Below, piece by piece: positions 6,635-15,584 of a stretch of DNA of 64,000 nt. The DNA lies in contig JAFYPL010000001.1 in the NCBI GenBank assembly GCA_017547525.1, positions 18,158 through 82,157 on the forward strand, read 5' to 3'. The translations under genes and the position numbers were made by a program. This DNA comes from Oscillospiraceae bacterium (GTDB lineage: Bacteria > Bacillota > Clostridia > Oscillospirales > Ruminococcaceae). Position 1 is the stretch's first letter; each line of letters begins with the position of its first letter. Under the pieces are notes generated by a model. It worked only from the letters and a program-made list of their open reading frames with translations. It made no database searches and was not told where the DNA came from.

Positions 6635-8140
6635 ATGCGTAAGACTATAGTTACCCGCTTTTTTTCGGCTACCAGTATGTTGCTGGTAACCTCAATTGGC
6701 GTGCTGGGTATTCTGTTTATGTTTTTTGCCAACAGATACCTGCAGAGTGACCGTCTGAATACAATGAACCTGTGCGTTATTAACGCACAGGCTGCTTTTG
6801 ATGATTCAATTCAGGAAAAAGACGGTATAACCAGTGAAGAACAGCGTTCAAAACTGCGTGAAAATCTGAGACTTATTTCAAACACTACTTCCACTACTGT
6901 TATTCTGGCAGATGAAAAGGGCAAGTGTATTGTATGTACAGAAGAAGCGGTATGCAGTCACGAAGGTTCATTTGTACCGGAAACAGCTATGAAACAGCTG
7001 TCTGCATCCAACCGCAGCTTACAGCTGGATGAAACCTTTGATGATATATATTCCGGTTCATACTATACAGTAGGTCGTGCCGCACGTGATGCAAACGATA
7101 ATATTATCGGGTATGTTTTTGCTTTTTCAGATGCCACAAGTATAACCGCTTTTACACAGGCGCTGATGTCCATGTTTATGGTCAGTGCCGGTATTATGTT
7201 GCTGATTTCCAGCGTGGTTTCCATTCTGGTTACCGGCAGACTGACTACACCACTGAGAAATATTTCTGATGCGGCCCGTAAATTCGGTCAGGGAGATTTC
7301 TCTGCCCGTGTTGAAGTAGAAGGCGATGACGAAATTGCACATCTGGCCAGCACATTCAACCAGATGGCCAGCTTTGTAGAGAAAAACGAAAAATCCAGAT
7401 CAAACTTTGTTGCCAATATAGCACATGAACTGCGTACACCTATGACCAGTATCAAAGGGTTTGTTGACGGTATGATAGATGGTACTATCCCTGGCGAAAT
7501 GCAGGGCAGATACCTGAATGTTATCAGTGATGAAGTAGGCCGTCTGGCCCGACTGACCAACAGTATGCTGGATATTTCAAAGCTGGAAAGCGGCGAATTC
7601 CAGATGAATGTGGAAAAATACAATATCTGGGACACTATTGCCACTATAGCATTTGCTTTTGAAAACAGAATAGAATCTTCACATATTGAACTGGAAGGCT
7701 TCAAACCACATAAAGTGCTGGTAAACGCTGACAAGGATATTGTGCATCAGGTTGTTTATAATATATTTGACAATGCACTGAAATTCACACCGGAGGGCGG
7801 ATATATAGCTTTCAATGTTACGGAAGATAAATCAGCCGGTATGGTTACAGTGAAAATACGCAACTCCGGTCAGGGTATCCGTAAAGAAGCATTGCCGTAT
7901 ATATTTGAAAGATTTTATAAAGGGGACTCATCACGCAGTGTGCATACGCGTGGTGCGGGTATTGGTCTGTTCATTGCCAAAACACTGGTACAGCGTTCCG
8001 GTGGTGAAATATGGGTTGAAAGTGAAGAAAATAAATACACAGAATTTATCTTTACACTGCCATCTCCACCACAAAGAGTACAGGTGCAGCGACCTGTGAC
8101 AAAACAGGTTAAAGCACGGAAAAATAATAAAAAACAATAA
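6635..8140 (+). CDS. Membrane sensor histidine kinase
   Basis: 501 residues. TM1 is at about 13-33, an extracytoplasmic sensor region runs to about 172, and TM2 is at about 175-199. HAMP follows (about 200-252), then the HisKA phosphoacceptor His264 in NIAHELRTP. The catalytic domain shows the N box (NIFDNALKF), G1 (NSGQGI), F box (FERFYKG) and G2 (GAGIGLFIAK). The C-terminus is basic. The gene begins 25 bases after the small FakA-C-like gene and is the obvious partner of the response regulator upstream. The sensor region contains three cysteines (98, 101, 107); whether they sense anything is unknown. Confidence 0.95.
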   Translation: MRKTIVTRFFSATSMLLVTSIGVLGILFMFFANRYLQSDRLNTMNLCVINAQAAFDDSIQEKDGITSEEQRSKLRENLRLISNTTSTTVILADEKGKCIVCTEEAVCSHEGSFVPETAMKQLSASNRSLQLDETFDDIYSGSYYTVGRAARDANDNIIGYVFAFSDATSITAFTQALMSMFMVSAGIMLLISSVVSILVTGRLTTPLRNISDAARKFGQGDFSARVEVEGDDEIAHLASTFNQMASFVEKNEKSRSNFVANIAHELRTPMTSIKGFVDGMIDGTIPGEMQGRYLNVISDEVGRLARLTNSMLDISKLESGEFQMNVEKYNIWDTIATIAFAFENRIESSHIELEGFKPHKVLVNADKDIVHQVVYNIFDNALKFTPEGGYIAFNVTEDKSAGMVTVKIRNSGQGIRKEALPYIFERFYKGDSSRSVHTRGAGIGLFIAKTLVQRSGGEIWVESEENKYTEFIFTLPSPPQRVQVQRPVTKQVKARKNNKKQ

Positions 8141-8294
8141 TTTACTGCGGCCTTCGCTGTAAACGGAGGCCGTTTGTGATTAACAACTGAATTTTCGGTG
8201 AATATAAGTGGGAAATATTGTTTAGTTCAAAAATATTTCACAAATACATATTATTATGATAGTAGAATAAATTTCTGCAAAGGAAGCGAGATAT

Positions 8295-9413
8295 ATGGAA
8301 AAAAGAAAGAGAAGAAAAGCTCCGTTGATAATACTGATGGTGCTGGCTGTATTTATCAGCCTGGGGGCAGGTATGGCTATAGGCAGAAGCGGAATGGTAC
8401 CGGATTCTGTTACAGAAATACTTACTCCTGATCAGCCAGATATGCCTTCCGGAAACGGTCAGGCGCCAGAAGTAAACCTGAATCCTGTGCCAGAATACAC
8501 AGATGGCGGTTATGAAACTACAGAAATTTTTGAAAAAGTAAACCCTTCTGTTGTAAGCATCAATGTTTATGCAGGTAAATCTGTATCGCCTATCAGCAGC
8601 GGTACAGGTATAGTTATGACAGAAGACGGATATATTATCACCAATGCCCACGTAGTTGACGGTGGCAGCAGTGTAAACATAGTTTTTGAAGATGATACAC
8701 AGATGCGCGGTACTATCGTAGGTGCTGACGCAGATACAGATATCGCTGTAATCAAAGTAACAGCTACGGGACTGACAGCTGCAGAATTCGGTGACAGCTC
8801 CACACTGAAAATAGGTGAAAGAGTAGTGGCTATCGGTAATGCAGGTGGTCTGTCAGGCACATGTACACAGGGCATTATTTCAGGCCTTAACCGTGATATG
8901 GACGCAGGTTCCAGAAGCCTGGCTCTTATCCAGACCAGTGCAGCTATCAACCCGGGTAACTCCGGTGGGCCTCTGGTAAACAGATATGGTCAGGTTATCG
9001 GTATCACATCATCAAAAATTGCAGCTACAGACTATGAAGGTATAGGCTTTGCTATCCCTATCACAGAAGCTATGCCTATTATCCAGAGCCTGATTGAAAA
9101 CGGCTATGTTACAGGCCGTGCAGTGCTGGGTGTACAGGTTATTGAGCTGAATGAATCCAATGGTCCTATGAATGGCCTGCCACGCCGTGGTATGTACATT
9201 GCATCTATTGAATCCTACAGCGACCTGCGTATGAAAGGTGTGCGTGAAAGAGACGTAATCGTGGAAGCAAATGGCGTGGAACTGTACTCCACAGATGACC
9301 TTATGGAACAACTGCTGAAATTCTCACCTGGTGACACAATGAATCTGGGTATCTACCGCCCGGAAACAGGTGAAACATTCCATGTGGATGTAAAACTGGT
9401 GGAATCAAGATAA
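8295..9413 (+). CDS. HtrA/DegP-family serine protease, membrane anchored
   Basis: 372 residues. A basic start and one hydrophobic segment (about 10-30) form an uncleaved anchor, followed by an acidic/proline-rich linker. The trypsin-like domain carries His119 (TNAHVV), Asp149 (DTDIAVIK) and Ser223 (NPGNSGGPL). A single PDZ domain fills the C-terminal ~100 residues. It degrades or refolds misfolded proteins outside the membrane. The ribosome binding site AAAGGAAG sits 8 bases before the start. It lies 154 bp after the sensor kinase and probably has its own promoter as well. Confidence 0.95.
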   Translation: MEKRKRRKAPLIILMVLAVFISLGAGMAIGRSGMVPDSVTEILTPDQPDMPSGNGQAPEVNLNPVPEYTDGGYETTEIFEKVNPSVVSINVYAGKSVSPISSGTGIVMTEDGYIITNAHVVDGGSSVNIVFEDDTQMRGTIVGADADTDIAVIKVTATGLTAAEFGDSSTLKIGERVVAIGNAGGLSGTCTQGIISGLNRDMDAGSRSLALIQTSAAINPGNSGGPLVNRYGQVIGITSSKIAATDYEGIGFAIPITEAMPIIQSLIENGYVTGRAVLGVQVIELNESNGPMNGLPRRGMYIASIESYSDLRMKGVRERDVIVEANGVELYSTDDLMEQLLKFSPGDTMNLGIYRPETGETFHVDVKLVESR

Positions 9414-9420
9414 AAATACA

Positions 9421-9455
9421 AATACCGCTTGTCATATGACAGGCGGTATTTTTTT
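9421..9455 (+). terminator. Terminator after htrA-like gene
   Basis: AATACCGC ... GCGGTATT arms, extended by TTGTCATATGACA in the loop, and a T7 run. Confidence 0.88.
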
Positions 9456-9516
9456 GCTTTTTTGTAATTATATATTAATTTTTTTAGTAAACTTCAATAA
9501 AATTTAATGTAAATTA

Positions 9517-9575
9517 TTGACAAAACTGATGAGTTAGTGTATACTAACCGATGTGATGGTTAGAATAGGCTAACC
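9517..9575 (+). promoter_or_regulatory. feo promoter with two DtxR/IdeR/MntR-type palindromes
   Basis: TTGACA (9517-9522), a 17-bp spacer and TATACT (9540-9545) form a near-consensus promoter. Two palindromes of the form TTAG-N6-CTAA overlap it: GTTAG-TGTATA-CTAAC at 9533-9548, covering the -10, and GGTTAG-AATAGG-CTAACC at 9558-9575, at the start of the transcript. The same arm sequence and spacing occur in the known DtxR/IdeR operator (TTAG-GTTAGC-CTAA). Iron-dependent repression by a DtxR-family protein encoded elsewhere is inferred. Confidence 0.8.
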
Positions 9576-9628
9576 CAATAAACAAATACACATAAGCAAA
9601 TACATTTCACATTGAGAAGGAAACATCG

Positions 9629-9850
9629 ATGAGAACACTTAAAGATATAAAAGTAGGCCAGAGCGCCACTGTGGTTAAACTGCATGGCGATGGTCCTGTA
9701 AGACGCCGTATCATGGATATGGGCATCACAAAAAGAGTAGAGGTATATGTACGTAAAGTTGCTCCGCTGGGTGACCCTATGGAGCTGACAGTACGTGGTT
9801 ATGAACTGACACTGCGCAAAGCTGACGCAGAAATGATAGAAGTGGAATAA
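9629..9850 (+). CDS. feoA: Ferrous iron transport protein A
   Basis: 73 residues, the size of a single SH3-like FeoA domain. It has the typical GDGPVRRRIMDMGITKRVEVYV core and ends in the RGYELTLRKADAEMI segment that contacts the FeoB G domain. First gene of the feo operon, 19 bases before feoB, behind the palindrome-bearing promoter. It is a small cytoplasmic partner thought to modulate FeoB. Confidence 0.95.
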   Translation: MRTLKDIKVGQSATVVKLHGDGPVRRRIMDMGITKRVEVYVRKVAPLGDPMELTVRGYELTLRKADAEMIEVE

Positions 9851-9869
9851 GTGACAGAGGGAGAGAAAA

Positions 9870-12032
9870 ATGAGTATTAGTATTGCACTGGCCGGCAACC
9901 CGAACTGTGGTAAAACATCACTGTTCAATGTTCTTACCGGCTCCAACCAGTACGTGGGCAACTGGCCTGGCGTAACTGTAGAAAAGAAAGAAGGTACACT
10001 GAAAGGTTATACTGATGTAATCATTCAGGACCTGCCTGGTGTTTACTCACTGTCACCATATTCACCGGAAGAAGTGGTTACACGTCAGTATCTGGTAAAC
10101 GAACATCCTGATGCTATTCTGAATATTATTGATGGTACAAATATTGAACGTAACCTGTATCTGACTACACAGCTGCTGGACCTGGGCCACCCTGTTGTAA
10201 TTGCAATCAATATGATGGACCTGGTACGTAAAAACGGCGACAATATCGATATAGAAAAACTCAGTAAAGCTCTGGGTTGCCCTGTGGTGGAAATTTCCGC
10301 ACTGAAAAATGAAGGCGTTATGGAAGCTGCTGAAAAAGTAGTGGAACTGGCTAAAAACCATACACATGGTGATGTGCCACACGTTTTCAAAGGTGGTGTT
10401 GAACACGCTCTGGCGCATATTGAAGAATCCATCGAGGATACAGTTGATAACAACTACCTGCGCTGGTATGCTATCAAGCTGTTTGAACGTGATGAAGTGG
10501 TACGTGATGAACTGAATCTGCCAGAAACTGTGCTGGCACATGTGGAACAGCACATTCTGGATTGTGAAGCTGAAATGGATGACGATGCTGAAAGTATTGT
10601 GGCTGACAGCCGTTACACATATATCGGTGATGTTTGCAAACGTGCAGTAAAAAAAGCTGCAGGCAAACACGACCTGACACTTTCCGGTAAAATTGATAAA
10701 ATTGTTACAAACAGAGTACTGGCACTGCCAATCTTTGCTGGTATGATGTTCCTGATGTATGCTATCGCCATGGGTTCATTCCCATTCTCTATCGGTACTA
10801 TGGGTACTGACTGGGCAAATGATGTTCTGTTTGGCGAATGGGTGCCTGCACTCTTTGATACAGTACTTACCTCTCTGGGTGTAAGCGGCTGGCTGTATGG
10901 TCTGATTATGGACGGTATCGTAGCCGGTGTAGGTGCTGTACTGGGTTTTGTACCACAGATTCTGGTTCTCAGCCTTCTGCTGTCCCTGCTGGAAGACGTT
11001 GGCTACATGTCCCGTGTGGCATTCATCATGGACAGAATTTTGAGAAAATTCGGCCTGTCCGGTAAATCCATCATTCCTATGCTGGTAGCTACAGGTTGTG
11101 GTGTACCTGGCATTCTGGCCAGCCGTACAATCGAACAGGAAAACGACAGAAAAATCACTGTTATGACTACAGGTTTTATCCCATGTGGTGCTAAAATGCC
11201 TATTATCGGCCTGTTTGCAGGTGCTGTATTCGGCAACTCTCCACTGGTGGCTACATCCGCATTCTTTATTGGCGTTATGGCTGTTGTTGTTTCTGGCGTT
11301 ATCCTGAAAAAATTCAAAGCATTCGCGGGCCGTCCTGCTCCATTTGTAATGGAACTGCCTGCATACCACCTGCCAAGCGCGAGAAACGTAATCCGCTCCA
11401 CATATGACCGTGGTGCAGACTTTGTAAAAAGAGCTACAACTATCGTTCTGCTGTCTTCCATAGTTCTGTGGTTTTTACAGACATACGGCTTTGTAAACGG
11501 CGTGTTTATGGCCGTGGAAGATTCAAACGTTTCCCTGCTGGCTGATATGGGCCGACTGATTGCATGGGTATTCTACCCTCTGGGTTGGATGGGTGACATG
11601 GCATGGAAAGCTACAGTTGCTACATTTACTGGCCTTATTGCAAAAGAACAGGTAGTTATGACATTCGGTACACTGTACAACTTTGCTGGTGAATTGTCTG
11701 AATCCGGCAGCGAAATCTGGACAATGATTGCCAACGATTTCGGCCCTGTAAGAGCATACAGCTTTATGGTGTTCCAGCTGCTGTGCGCACCTTGCTTTGC
11801 TGCTATGGGTGCTATCCGCCGCGAAATGGGTAATATGAAATGGACAGTGGGCACTATCGCTTATATGTGTGGTTTTGCTTACGTTATCTCCATGATTATC
11901 TACCAGTTTGTGGGTCTGGTTACAGGCGAAGCAACATTCGGTATCTTTACAATTATTGCGCTGGCGGCATTTGCGGCACTTATGTATCTTATTTTCCGCA
12001 AAGGCTATCAGCCTGACAACAAGCAGAAATAA
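9870..12032 (+). CDS. feoB: Ferrous iron transport protein B
   Basis: 720 residues, full length. An N-terminal GTPase domain contains G1 GNPNCGKTS (residues 8-16), G3 DLPG and G4 NMMD. A helical guanine-dissociation-inhibitor-like region follows, then two Gate-containing membrane halves; ATGCGVPGI and FIPCGAKMPI match the conserved Cys-containing gate motifs. It imports Fe2+ across the cytoplasmic membrane. The ribosome binding site is GAGGGAGAG. It lies between feoA and a small FeoB-associated protein. Confidence 0.97.
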   Translation: MSISIALAGNPNCGKTSLFNVLTGSNQYVGNWPGVTVEKKEGTLKGYTDVIIQDLPGVYSLSPYSPEEVVTRQYLVNEHPDAILNIIDGTNIERNLYLTTQLLDLGHPVVIAINMMDLVRKNGDNIDIEKLSKALGCPVVEISALKNEGVMEAAEKVVELAKNHTHGDVPHVFKGGVEHALAHIEESIEDTVDNNYLRWYAIKLFERDEVVRDELNLPETVLAHVEQHILDCEAEMDDDAESIVADSRYTYIGDVCKRAVKKAAGKHDLTLSGKIDKIVTNRVLALPIFAGMMFLMYAIAMGSFPFSIGTMGTDWANDVLFGEWVPALFDTVLTSLGVSGWLYGLIMDGIVAGVGAVLGFVPQILVLSLLLSLLEDVGYMSRVAFIMDRILRKFGLSGKSIIPMLVATGCGVPGILASRTIEQENDRKITVMTTGFIPCGAKMPIIGLFAGAVFGNSPLVATSAFFIGVMAVVVSGVILKKFKAFAGRPAPFVMELPAYHLPSARNVIRSTYDRGADFVKRATTIVLLSSIVLWFLQTYGFVNGVFMAVEDSNVSLLADMGRLIAWVFYPLGWMGDMAWKATVATFTGLIAKEQVVMTFGTLYNFAGELSESGSEIWTMIANDFGPVRAYSFMVFQLLCAPCFAAMGAIRREMGNMKWTVGTIAYMCGFAYVISMIIYQFVGLVTGEATFGIFTIIALAAFAALMYLIFRKGYQPDNKQK

Positions 12033-12050
12033 TTATTTACGGAGGTCCTT

Positions 12051-12203
12051 ATGGGAGATATTATAGTACTGGCTGTGCTGGGTGTGATTGTGGCACTGGC
12101 TGTACGCAGCCTGTATCGTGACCACAAAAAAGGCGGCTGTACCGGCTGTTCACATAACTGCGGCAGTTGCGGGTCAGTATGTTCCTACAATAAAAATATA
12201 TAA
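12051..12203 (+). CDS. FeoB-associated Cys-rich membrane protein
   Basis: 50 residues, with a strong GGAGG ribosome binding site 6 bases before the ATG. One hydrophobic segment (residues 4-19) is followed by a short basic tail with five cysteines (30, 33, 37, 40, 44). That is the pattern of the FeoB_associated family, which is regularly encoded right after feoB. It begins 18 bases after the feoB stop. A role in handing iron to or from FeoB is proposed for the family but not established. Confidence 0.9.
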   Translation: MGDIIVLAVLGVIVALAVRSLYRDHKKGGCTGCSHNCGSCGSVCSYNKNI

Positions 12204-12207
12204 AGAA

Positions 12208-12230
12208 AATCCCCGGAATACCCGGGGATT
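12208..12230. terminator. Bidirectional terminator, feo operon / amidotransferase gene
   Basis: AATCCCCGG-AATAC-CCGGGGATT followed by a T-rich tract on the plus strand. The convergent gene ends 6 bases away. Confidence 0.85.
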
Positions 12231-12235
12231 ATTTT

Positions 12236-12970
12236 TTATTTCATTCTGTTTTTACATTCGTTTACGAAATCACACAGCATTTTGTCCATGTTTTCATTCA
12301 GGTCCATCATTTCAGGATGCCACTGATATACTCTCACCCATGTGCCGTCTTTGTCAGAATACCAGCTTTCGCACAGACCGTCCGGTGCATAAGCCATAGG
12401 TATGCTGTCAGGTCCCAGTGTTTTATAACCCTGGTGATGTGTGGTGTTTACACCTATTTCGTCTTTGCCCAACAGTTTGTGCAGCGGTGTGCCTGGTACA
12501 ATGTTTACAGTGTGGCTTTCATCTTTTGTGGTGTTTGTCAGGTCGGAATGTGTTACTTTGTCACCCAGCTGTGTAGGCAGGTCCTGATACAGACTGCCAC
12601 CAAAAAGCACGGTGCACAGCTGACTGCCACGGCATACAGCAAAAACAGGTTTTTTATGTTTCAGTGCGGCTTTTATCAGTGCCAGGTCAGCGGCGTCTCT
12701 GTCTGGTTCAATATCACCACATACAGGCAGTTTTTCTTCACCATACAGGGCAGGGTTTACGTCTGCACCACCAGTTACAAACAGACCATCCAGACCAGCC
12801 ATCAGGCTGTCCGCTTCTTCGTCAGAAAGGAAAGGAGGGATAACAGGTACTGCACCGCGCTCGGTCAGTTTGCTTACTTCAGCGTGTGAGGCAGAATACA
12901 GAATGTATTCAAATGGCAGACCAGAGATTTCTTTTTTTGATGATGTTACGGCGATTACAGGCTTTCTCAT
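12236..12970 (-). CDS. Class I glutamine amidotransferase-like (peptidase C26) hydrolase
   Basis: 244 residues of the gamma-glutamyl-GABA hydrolase (PuuD-like) family. The nucleophile Cys113 lies in FAVCRGSQL, and the His218/Glu220 pair is in QWHPE. FVTGGADVNP is also family-typical. These enzymes cleave gamma-glutamyl amide bonds, for example of gamma-glutamyl-GABA or gamma-glutamyl amines. The substrate here is not defined because no other puu genes are adjacent. An AGGAGG ribosome binding site precedes the start. It is monocistronic, convergent with the feo operon. Confidence 0.9.
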   Translation of the reverse strand: MRKPVIAVTSSKKEISGLPFEYILYSASHAEVSKLTERGAVPVIPPFLSDEEADSLMAGLDGLFVTGGADVNPALYGEEKLPVCGDIEPDRDAADLALIKAALKHKKPVFAVCRGSQLCTVLFGGSLYQDLPTQLGDKVTHSDLTNTTKDESHTVNIVPGTPLHKLLGKDEIGVNTTHHQGYKTLGPDSIPMAYAPDGLCESWYSDKDGTWVRVYQWHPEMMDLNENMDKMLCDFVNECKNRMK

Positions 12971-13046
12971 AGAAAGTACCTCCTAAAAACTATAATGGTT
13001 CTATTATAGTTAATTGTTTAACAAATTTCAATAAATACATAAAAGA

Positions 13047-13073
13047 AAAACAGCCATTTTTTCAGGCTGTTTT
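13047..13073 (-). terminator. Terminator downstream of recG
   Basis: AAAACAGCC ... GGCTGTTTT arms with T-rich flanks on both sides. It lies 75 bases beyond the recG stop; no plus-strand gene ends nearby, so recG is the likely user. Confidence 0.65.
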
Positions 13074-13147
13074 TTGTGACTTTTGTGATTGTGCACAAAT
13101 AGAAAACAAATGCATGTAAATGTACTGAAAATGACTACATTTTATAT

Positions 13148-15166
13148 CTAAAGTGTTATGTTTTCAAACATTTTTGCAGTGCGTTGCTTTACAGCAGGGT
13201 ATGCTGACAGGTCCGGGCTTTCCTTCAGCAGCATGCCGGAAGCCTCTTTTGCGGCATTTACCAGATGTATATCACTGCAAAGACTGGCAGTTTTCATCAG
13301 CGGCAGACCATGCTGGCGGGAGCCGAAGAAATCACCCGGGCCACGGTTTTCCAGATCGTACTGGCTGACAGCAAAACCGTCAGGGTTAGCCGCCAGAAAT
13401 TTCAGTCTTTCCTGAATGCTGGCATTCTGTTTGTCGCTTACCAGTATGCAGTAGCTCTGTACATCACCACGTCCTACTCGCCCGCGCAGCTGGTGCAGTG
13501 CGCTCAGCCCGTAGCGTTCAGCGTTTTCTATTATCATCAGTGCGGCATTTGGTACGTCAACACCTACTTCTACTACGGTTGTTGAGCATAGTATATCAAT
13601 ATTGCCTGCGGAAAATTCAGCCATTACTGCATCTTTCTCACTGGCTTTCATCTTTCCGTGGAGTATACCTACCCTTGCATGAGGCAGCATAGGTTTTACC
13701 ACTTCATCGCAATATTTTGTCACCGACTGCAGGTCGGTCATGGTTTCATTTTCTTCTATGGCAGGCAGTACTATATATGTCTGGTATCCGGCTTTTATAT
13801 GCTTGTCAATAAAGCCGAACATTCGCCGTCTTTTGTCTGTACCGACAAGGAATGTATGTACAGGTTTTCTGCCTTTTGGCATTTCGTTTATCACGCTTAT
13901 CTGCATACCGGCATAAATAATCATTGCCAGTGTGCGTGGTATAGGTGTGGCACTCATTACCAATATATGTGGGTTTTCGCCTTTTTCACCAGCAGAGTTA
14001 CGCTGATTTACACCGAAACGATGCTGCTCGTCAGTAACTACCAGCCCCAGTTTTGTAAACTGTACCTTATCAGACAATATTGCGTGGGTGCCTATCAGTA
14101 TATCTATTTCACCGGAACACAGTTTCTGTATGGTTTCTTTTTTCTCTTTTGCCTTCATTGATGCAGTCAGCAGGCCTACATTTACCCCGAAAGCGGACAG
14201 CATTTTGCTTACATTGGCGTAATGCTGGTTGGCCAGTATTTCTGTAGGTGCCATCATACAGCTTTGCCAGCCGTTTTTGTGCATGCAGTACATGGCGGCC
14301 ACGGCTACCAGAGTTTTACCGCTGCCAACGTCACCCTGCACCAGACGGTTCATGGTGCTTTCACCTTTGAAATCCAGCAATATGTCTTTTATGGCGTTGA
14401 ACTGTGCATTTGTAGGTGTATATGGAAGTTCCTGCAAAAAATCATCTATATTGACACTTTTTACTTTTACGGTACTTTTCTTTCTCTGCCGTCCGTTCAG
14501 CAGGTGCAATCCTAACTGAAGGCTGAACAGTTCATCAAATGCCAGACGGCGGGCGGCTTCGGCCAGTTGCCTGTCGTTTTTTGGAAAATGTATGTTTTTT
14601 AACGCAGTATACAAAGATGGCAGATTATAGCCTGACAGTATTTTATCTGGCATAAAGTCTGGTATATGGTCGATTTCGCTGAATGCATTGGCTATTATAT
14701 TTGATACCACTTTTGCAGACAGTCCGGCCGTCAGCGGGTAAACCGCACGGCGTGTCAGTGCGGAATCTGCAGGGATGAATGCAGGTGTGGTCATCTGTCT
14801 GTGCAGCATACTGCCGCCGATTTTACCATAAAAAATATATTCACAGCCTTCTTCCAGTTGACGTACAGTGTACTCACTGTTGAAGAAAGTCAGTTCCAGA
14901 CGGGCGGTTTCGTCTGCGCACAGCACCTTGAATATAGTGCGGCCACCGCGTATCCTCACGCCGTTTGTTTTCTGAAGAACAGTAGCTTTTACGGCACATG
15001 CATCATCAAAAGGTGCAAAAGCCACCTGATAAGGATCAGAATAATCCACGTATCTGCGTGGCAGAAGATACAGCAAATCCTCAGTTGTATATACGCCCAG
15101 TCTGTTCAGCATCTGTGCTCTTTTTTCGCCTACGCCTTTCAGATAGCGTATATCTCGATGCAGCAT
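13148..15166 (-). CDS. recG: ATP-dependent DNA helicase RecG
   Basis: 672 residues, the usual length. The N-terminal wedge/OB domain begins with the HhH-like KGVGEKRAQ. The helicase core shows Walker A GDVGSGKT (278-285), the DEQH box (378-381), SATPIPRT (motif III region), and the C-terminal RecA-like domain ending in the LRGRVGRG motif VI. It remodels stalled replication forks and Holliday junctions. The ribosome binding site GGAAGGA precedes the ATG. Encoded alone on the minus strand. Confidence 0.97.
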   Translation of the reverse strand: MLHRDIRYLKGVGEKRAQMLNRLGVYTTEDLLYLLPRRYVDYSDPYQVAFAPFDDACAVKATVLQKTNGVRIRGGRTIFKVLCADETARLELTFFNSEYTVRQLEEGCEYIFYGKIGGSMLHRQMTTPAFIPADSALTRRAVYPLTAGLSAKVVSNIIANAFSEIDHIPDFMPDKILSGYNLPSLYTALKNIHFPKNDRQLAEAARRLAFDELFSLQLGLHLLNGRQRKKSTVKVKSVNIDDFLQELPYTPTNAQFNAIKDILLDFKGESTMNRLVQGDVGSGKTLVAVAAMYCMHKNGWQSCMMAPTEILANQHYANVSKMLSAFGVNVGLLTASMKAKEKKETIQKLCSGEIDILIGTHAILSDKVQFTKLGLVVTDEQHRFGVNQRNSAGEKGENPHILVMSATPIPRTLAMIIYAGMQISVINEMPKGRKPVHTFLVGTDKRRRMFGFIDKHIKAGYQTYIVLPAIEENETMTDLQSVTKYCDEVVKPMLPHARVGILHGKMKASEKDAVMAEFSAGNIDILCSTTVVEVGVDVPNAALMIIENAERYGLSALHQLRGRVGRGDVQSYCILVSDKQNASIQERLKFLAANPDGFAVSQYDLENRGPGDFFGSRQHGLPLMKTASLCSDIHLVNAAKEASGMLLKESPDLSAYPAVKQRTAKMFENITL

Positions 15167-15299
15167 TATTCCACATCCTTCCCGTTAATAATTATAGAAT
15201 ATTTTAACACAAACACCGGGTAAAAATAAACGGTTTTACTTTAAATTTATATATAATATATGTTATACTGTTAATATATTGGCTATTTATGGAGTATTT

Positions 15300-15566
15300 A
15301 TGAAAAGCATTACTTATTTTTATCTCAAAGGTTGTCCTTACTGCCGGAAAGCAGACGAAACACTGACACAGCTGATGGAAGAACAGCCACAGTACAGACA
15401 GCTGAAAATTCATTATATAGATGAGAATACAAACCCTGAATACTGCGACCTGATGGACTATATGTACGTGCCATGTTTCTATGTGGATGGCATCAACACT
15501 CTTGAAGGCAGAACAGTTACAAAACAGCAGATACAGGATGTACTGGAAAAAGCACTGAACGACTAA
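15300..15566 (+). CDS. Glutaredoxin-like thioredoxin-fold protein
   Basis: 88 residues from the ATG at 15300, preceded by GGAG; an in-frame TTG 7 codons upstream has no RBS. A CPYC redox motif (Cys12, Cys15) follows the first beta strand. The VPCFYVDG segment (about residue 60) holds a cis-proline position typical of thioredoxin folds. It is a probable cytoplasmic thiol-disulfide oxidoreductase. The next gene (DUF2142) starts 18 bases downstream, so they are co-transcribed, though a functional link is not obvious. Confidence 0.85.
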   Translation: MKSITYFYLKGCPYCRKADETLTQLMEEQPQYRQLKIHYIDENTNPEYCDLMDYMYVPCFYVDGINTLEGRTVTKQQIQDVLEKALND

Positions 15567-15584
15567 TTTTTATCAGGGGATAAA

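Noticed and set aside
8142-8176. Terminator after the sensor kinase
   Set aside because: GCGGCCT ... AGGCCGT arms exist but no proper T tract follows, so termination here is uncertain.
15279-15299. TTG start extending the glutaredoxin-like protein by 7 residues
   Set aside because: No ribosome binding site before it, whereas GGAG precedes the ATG at 15300.
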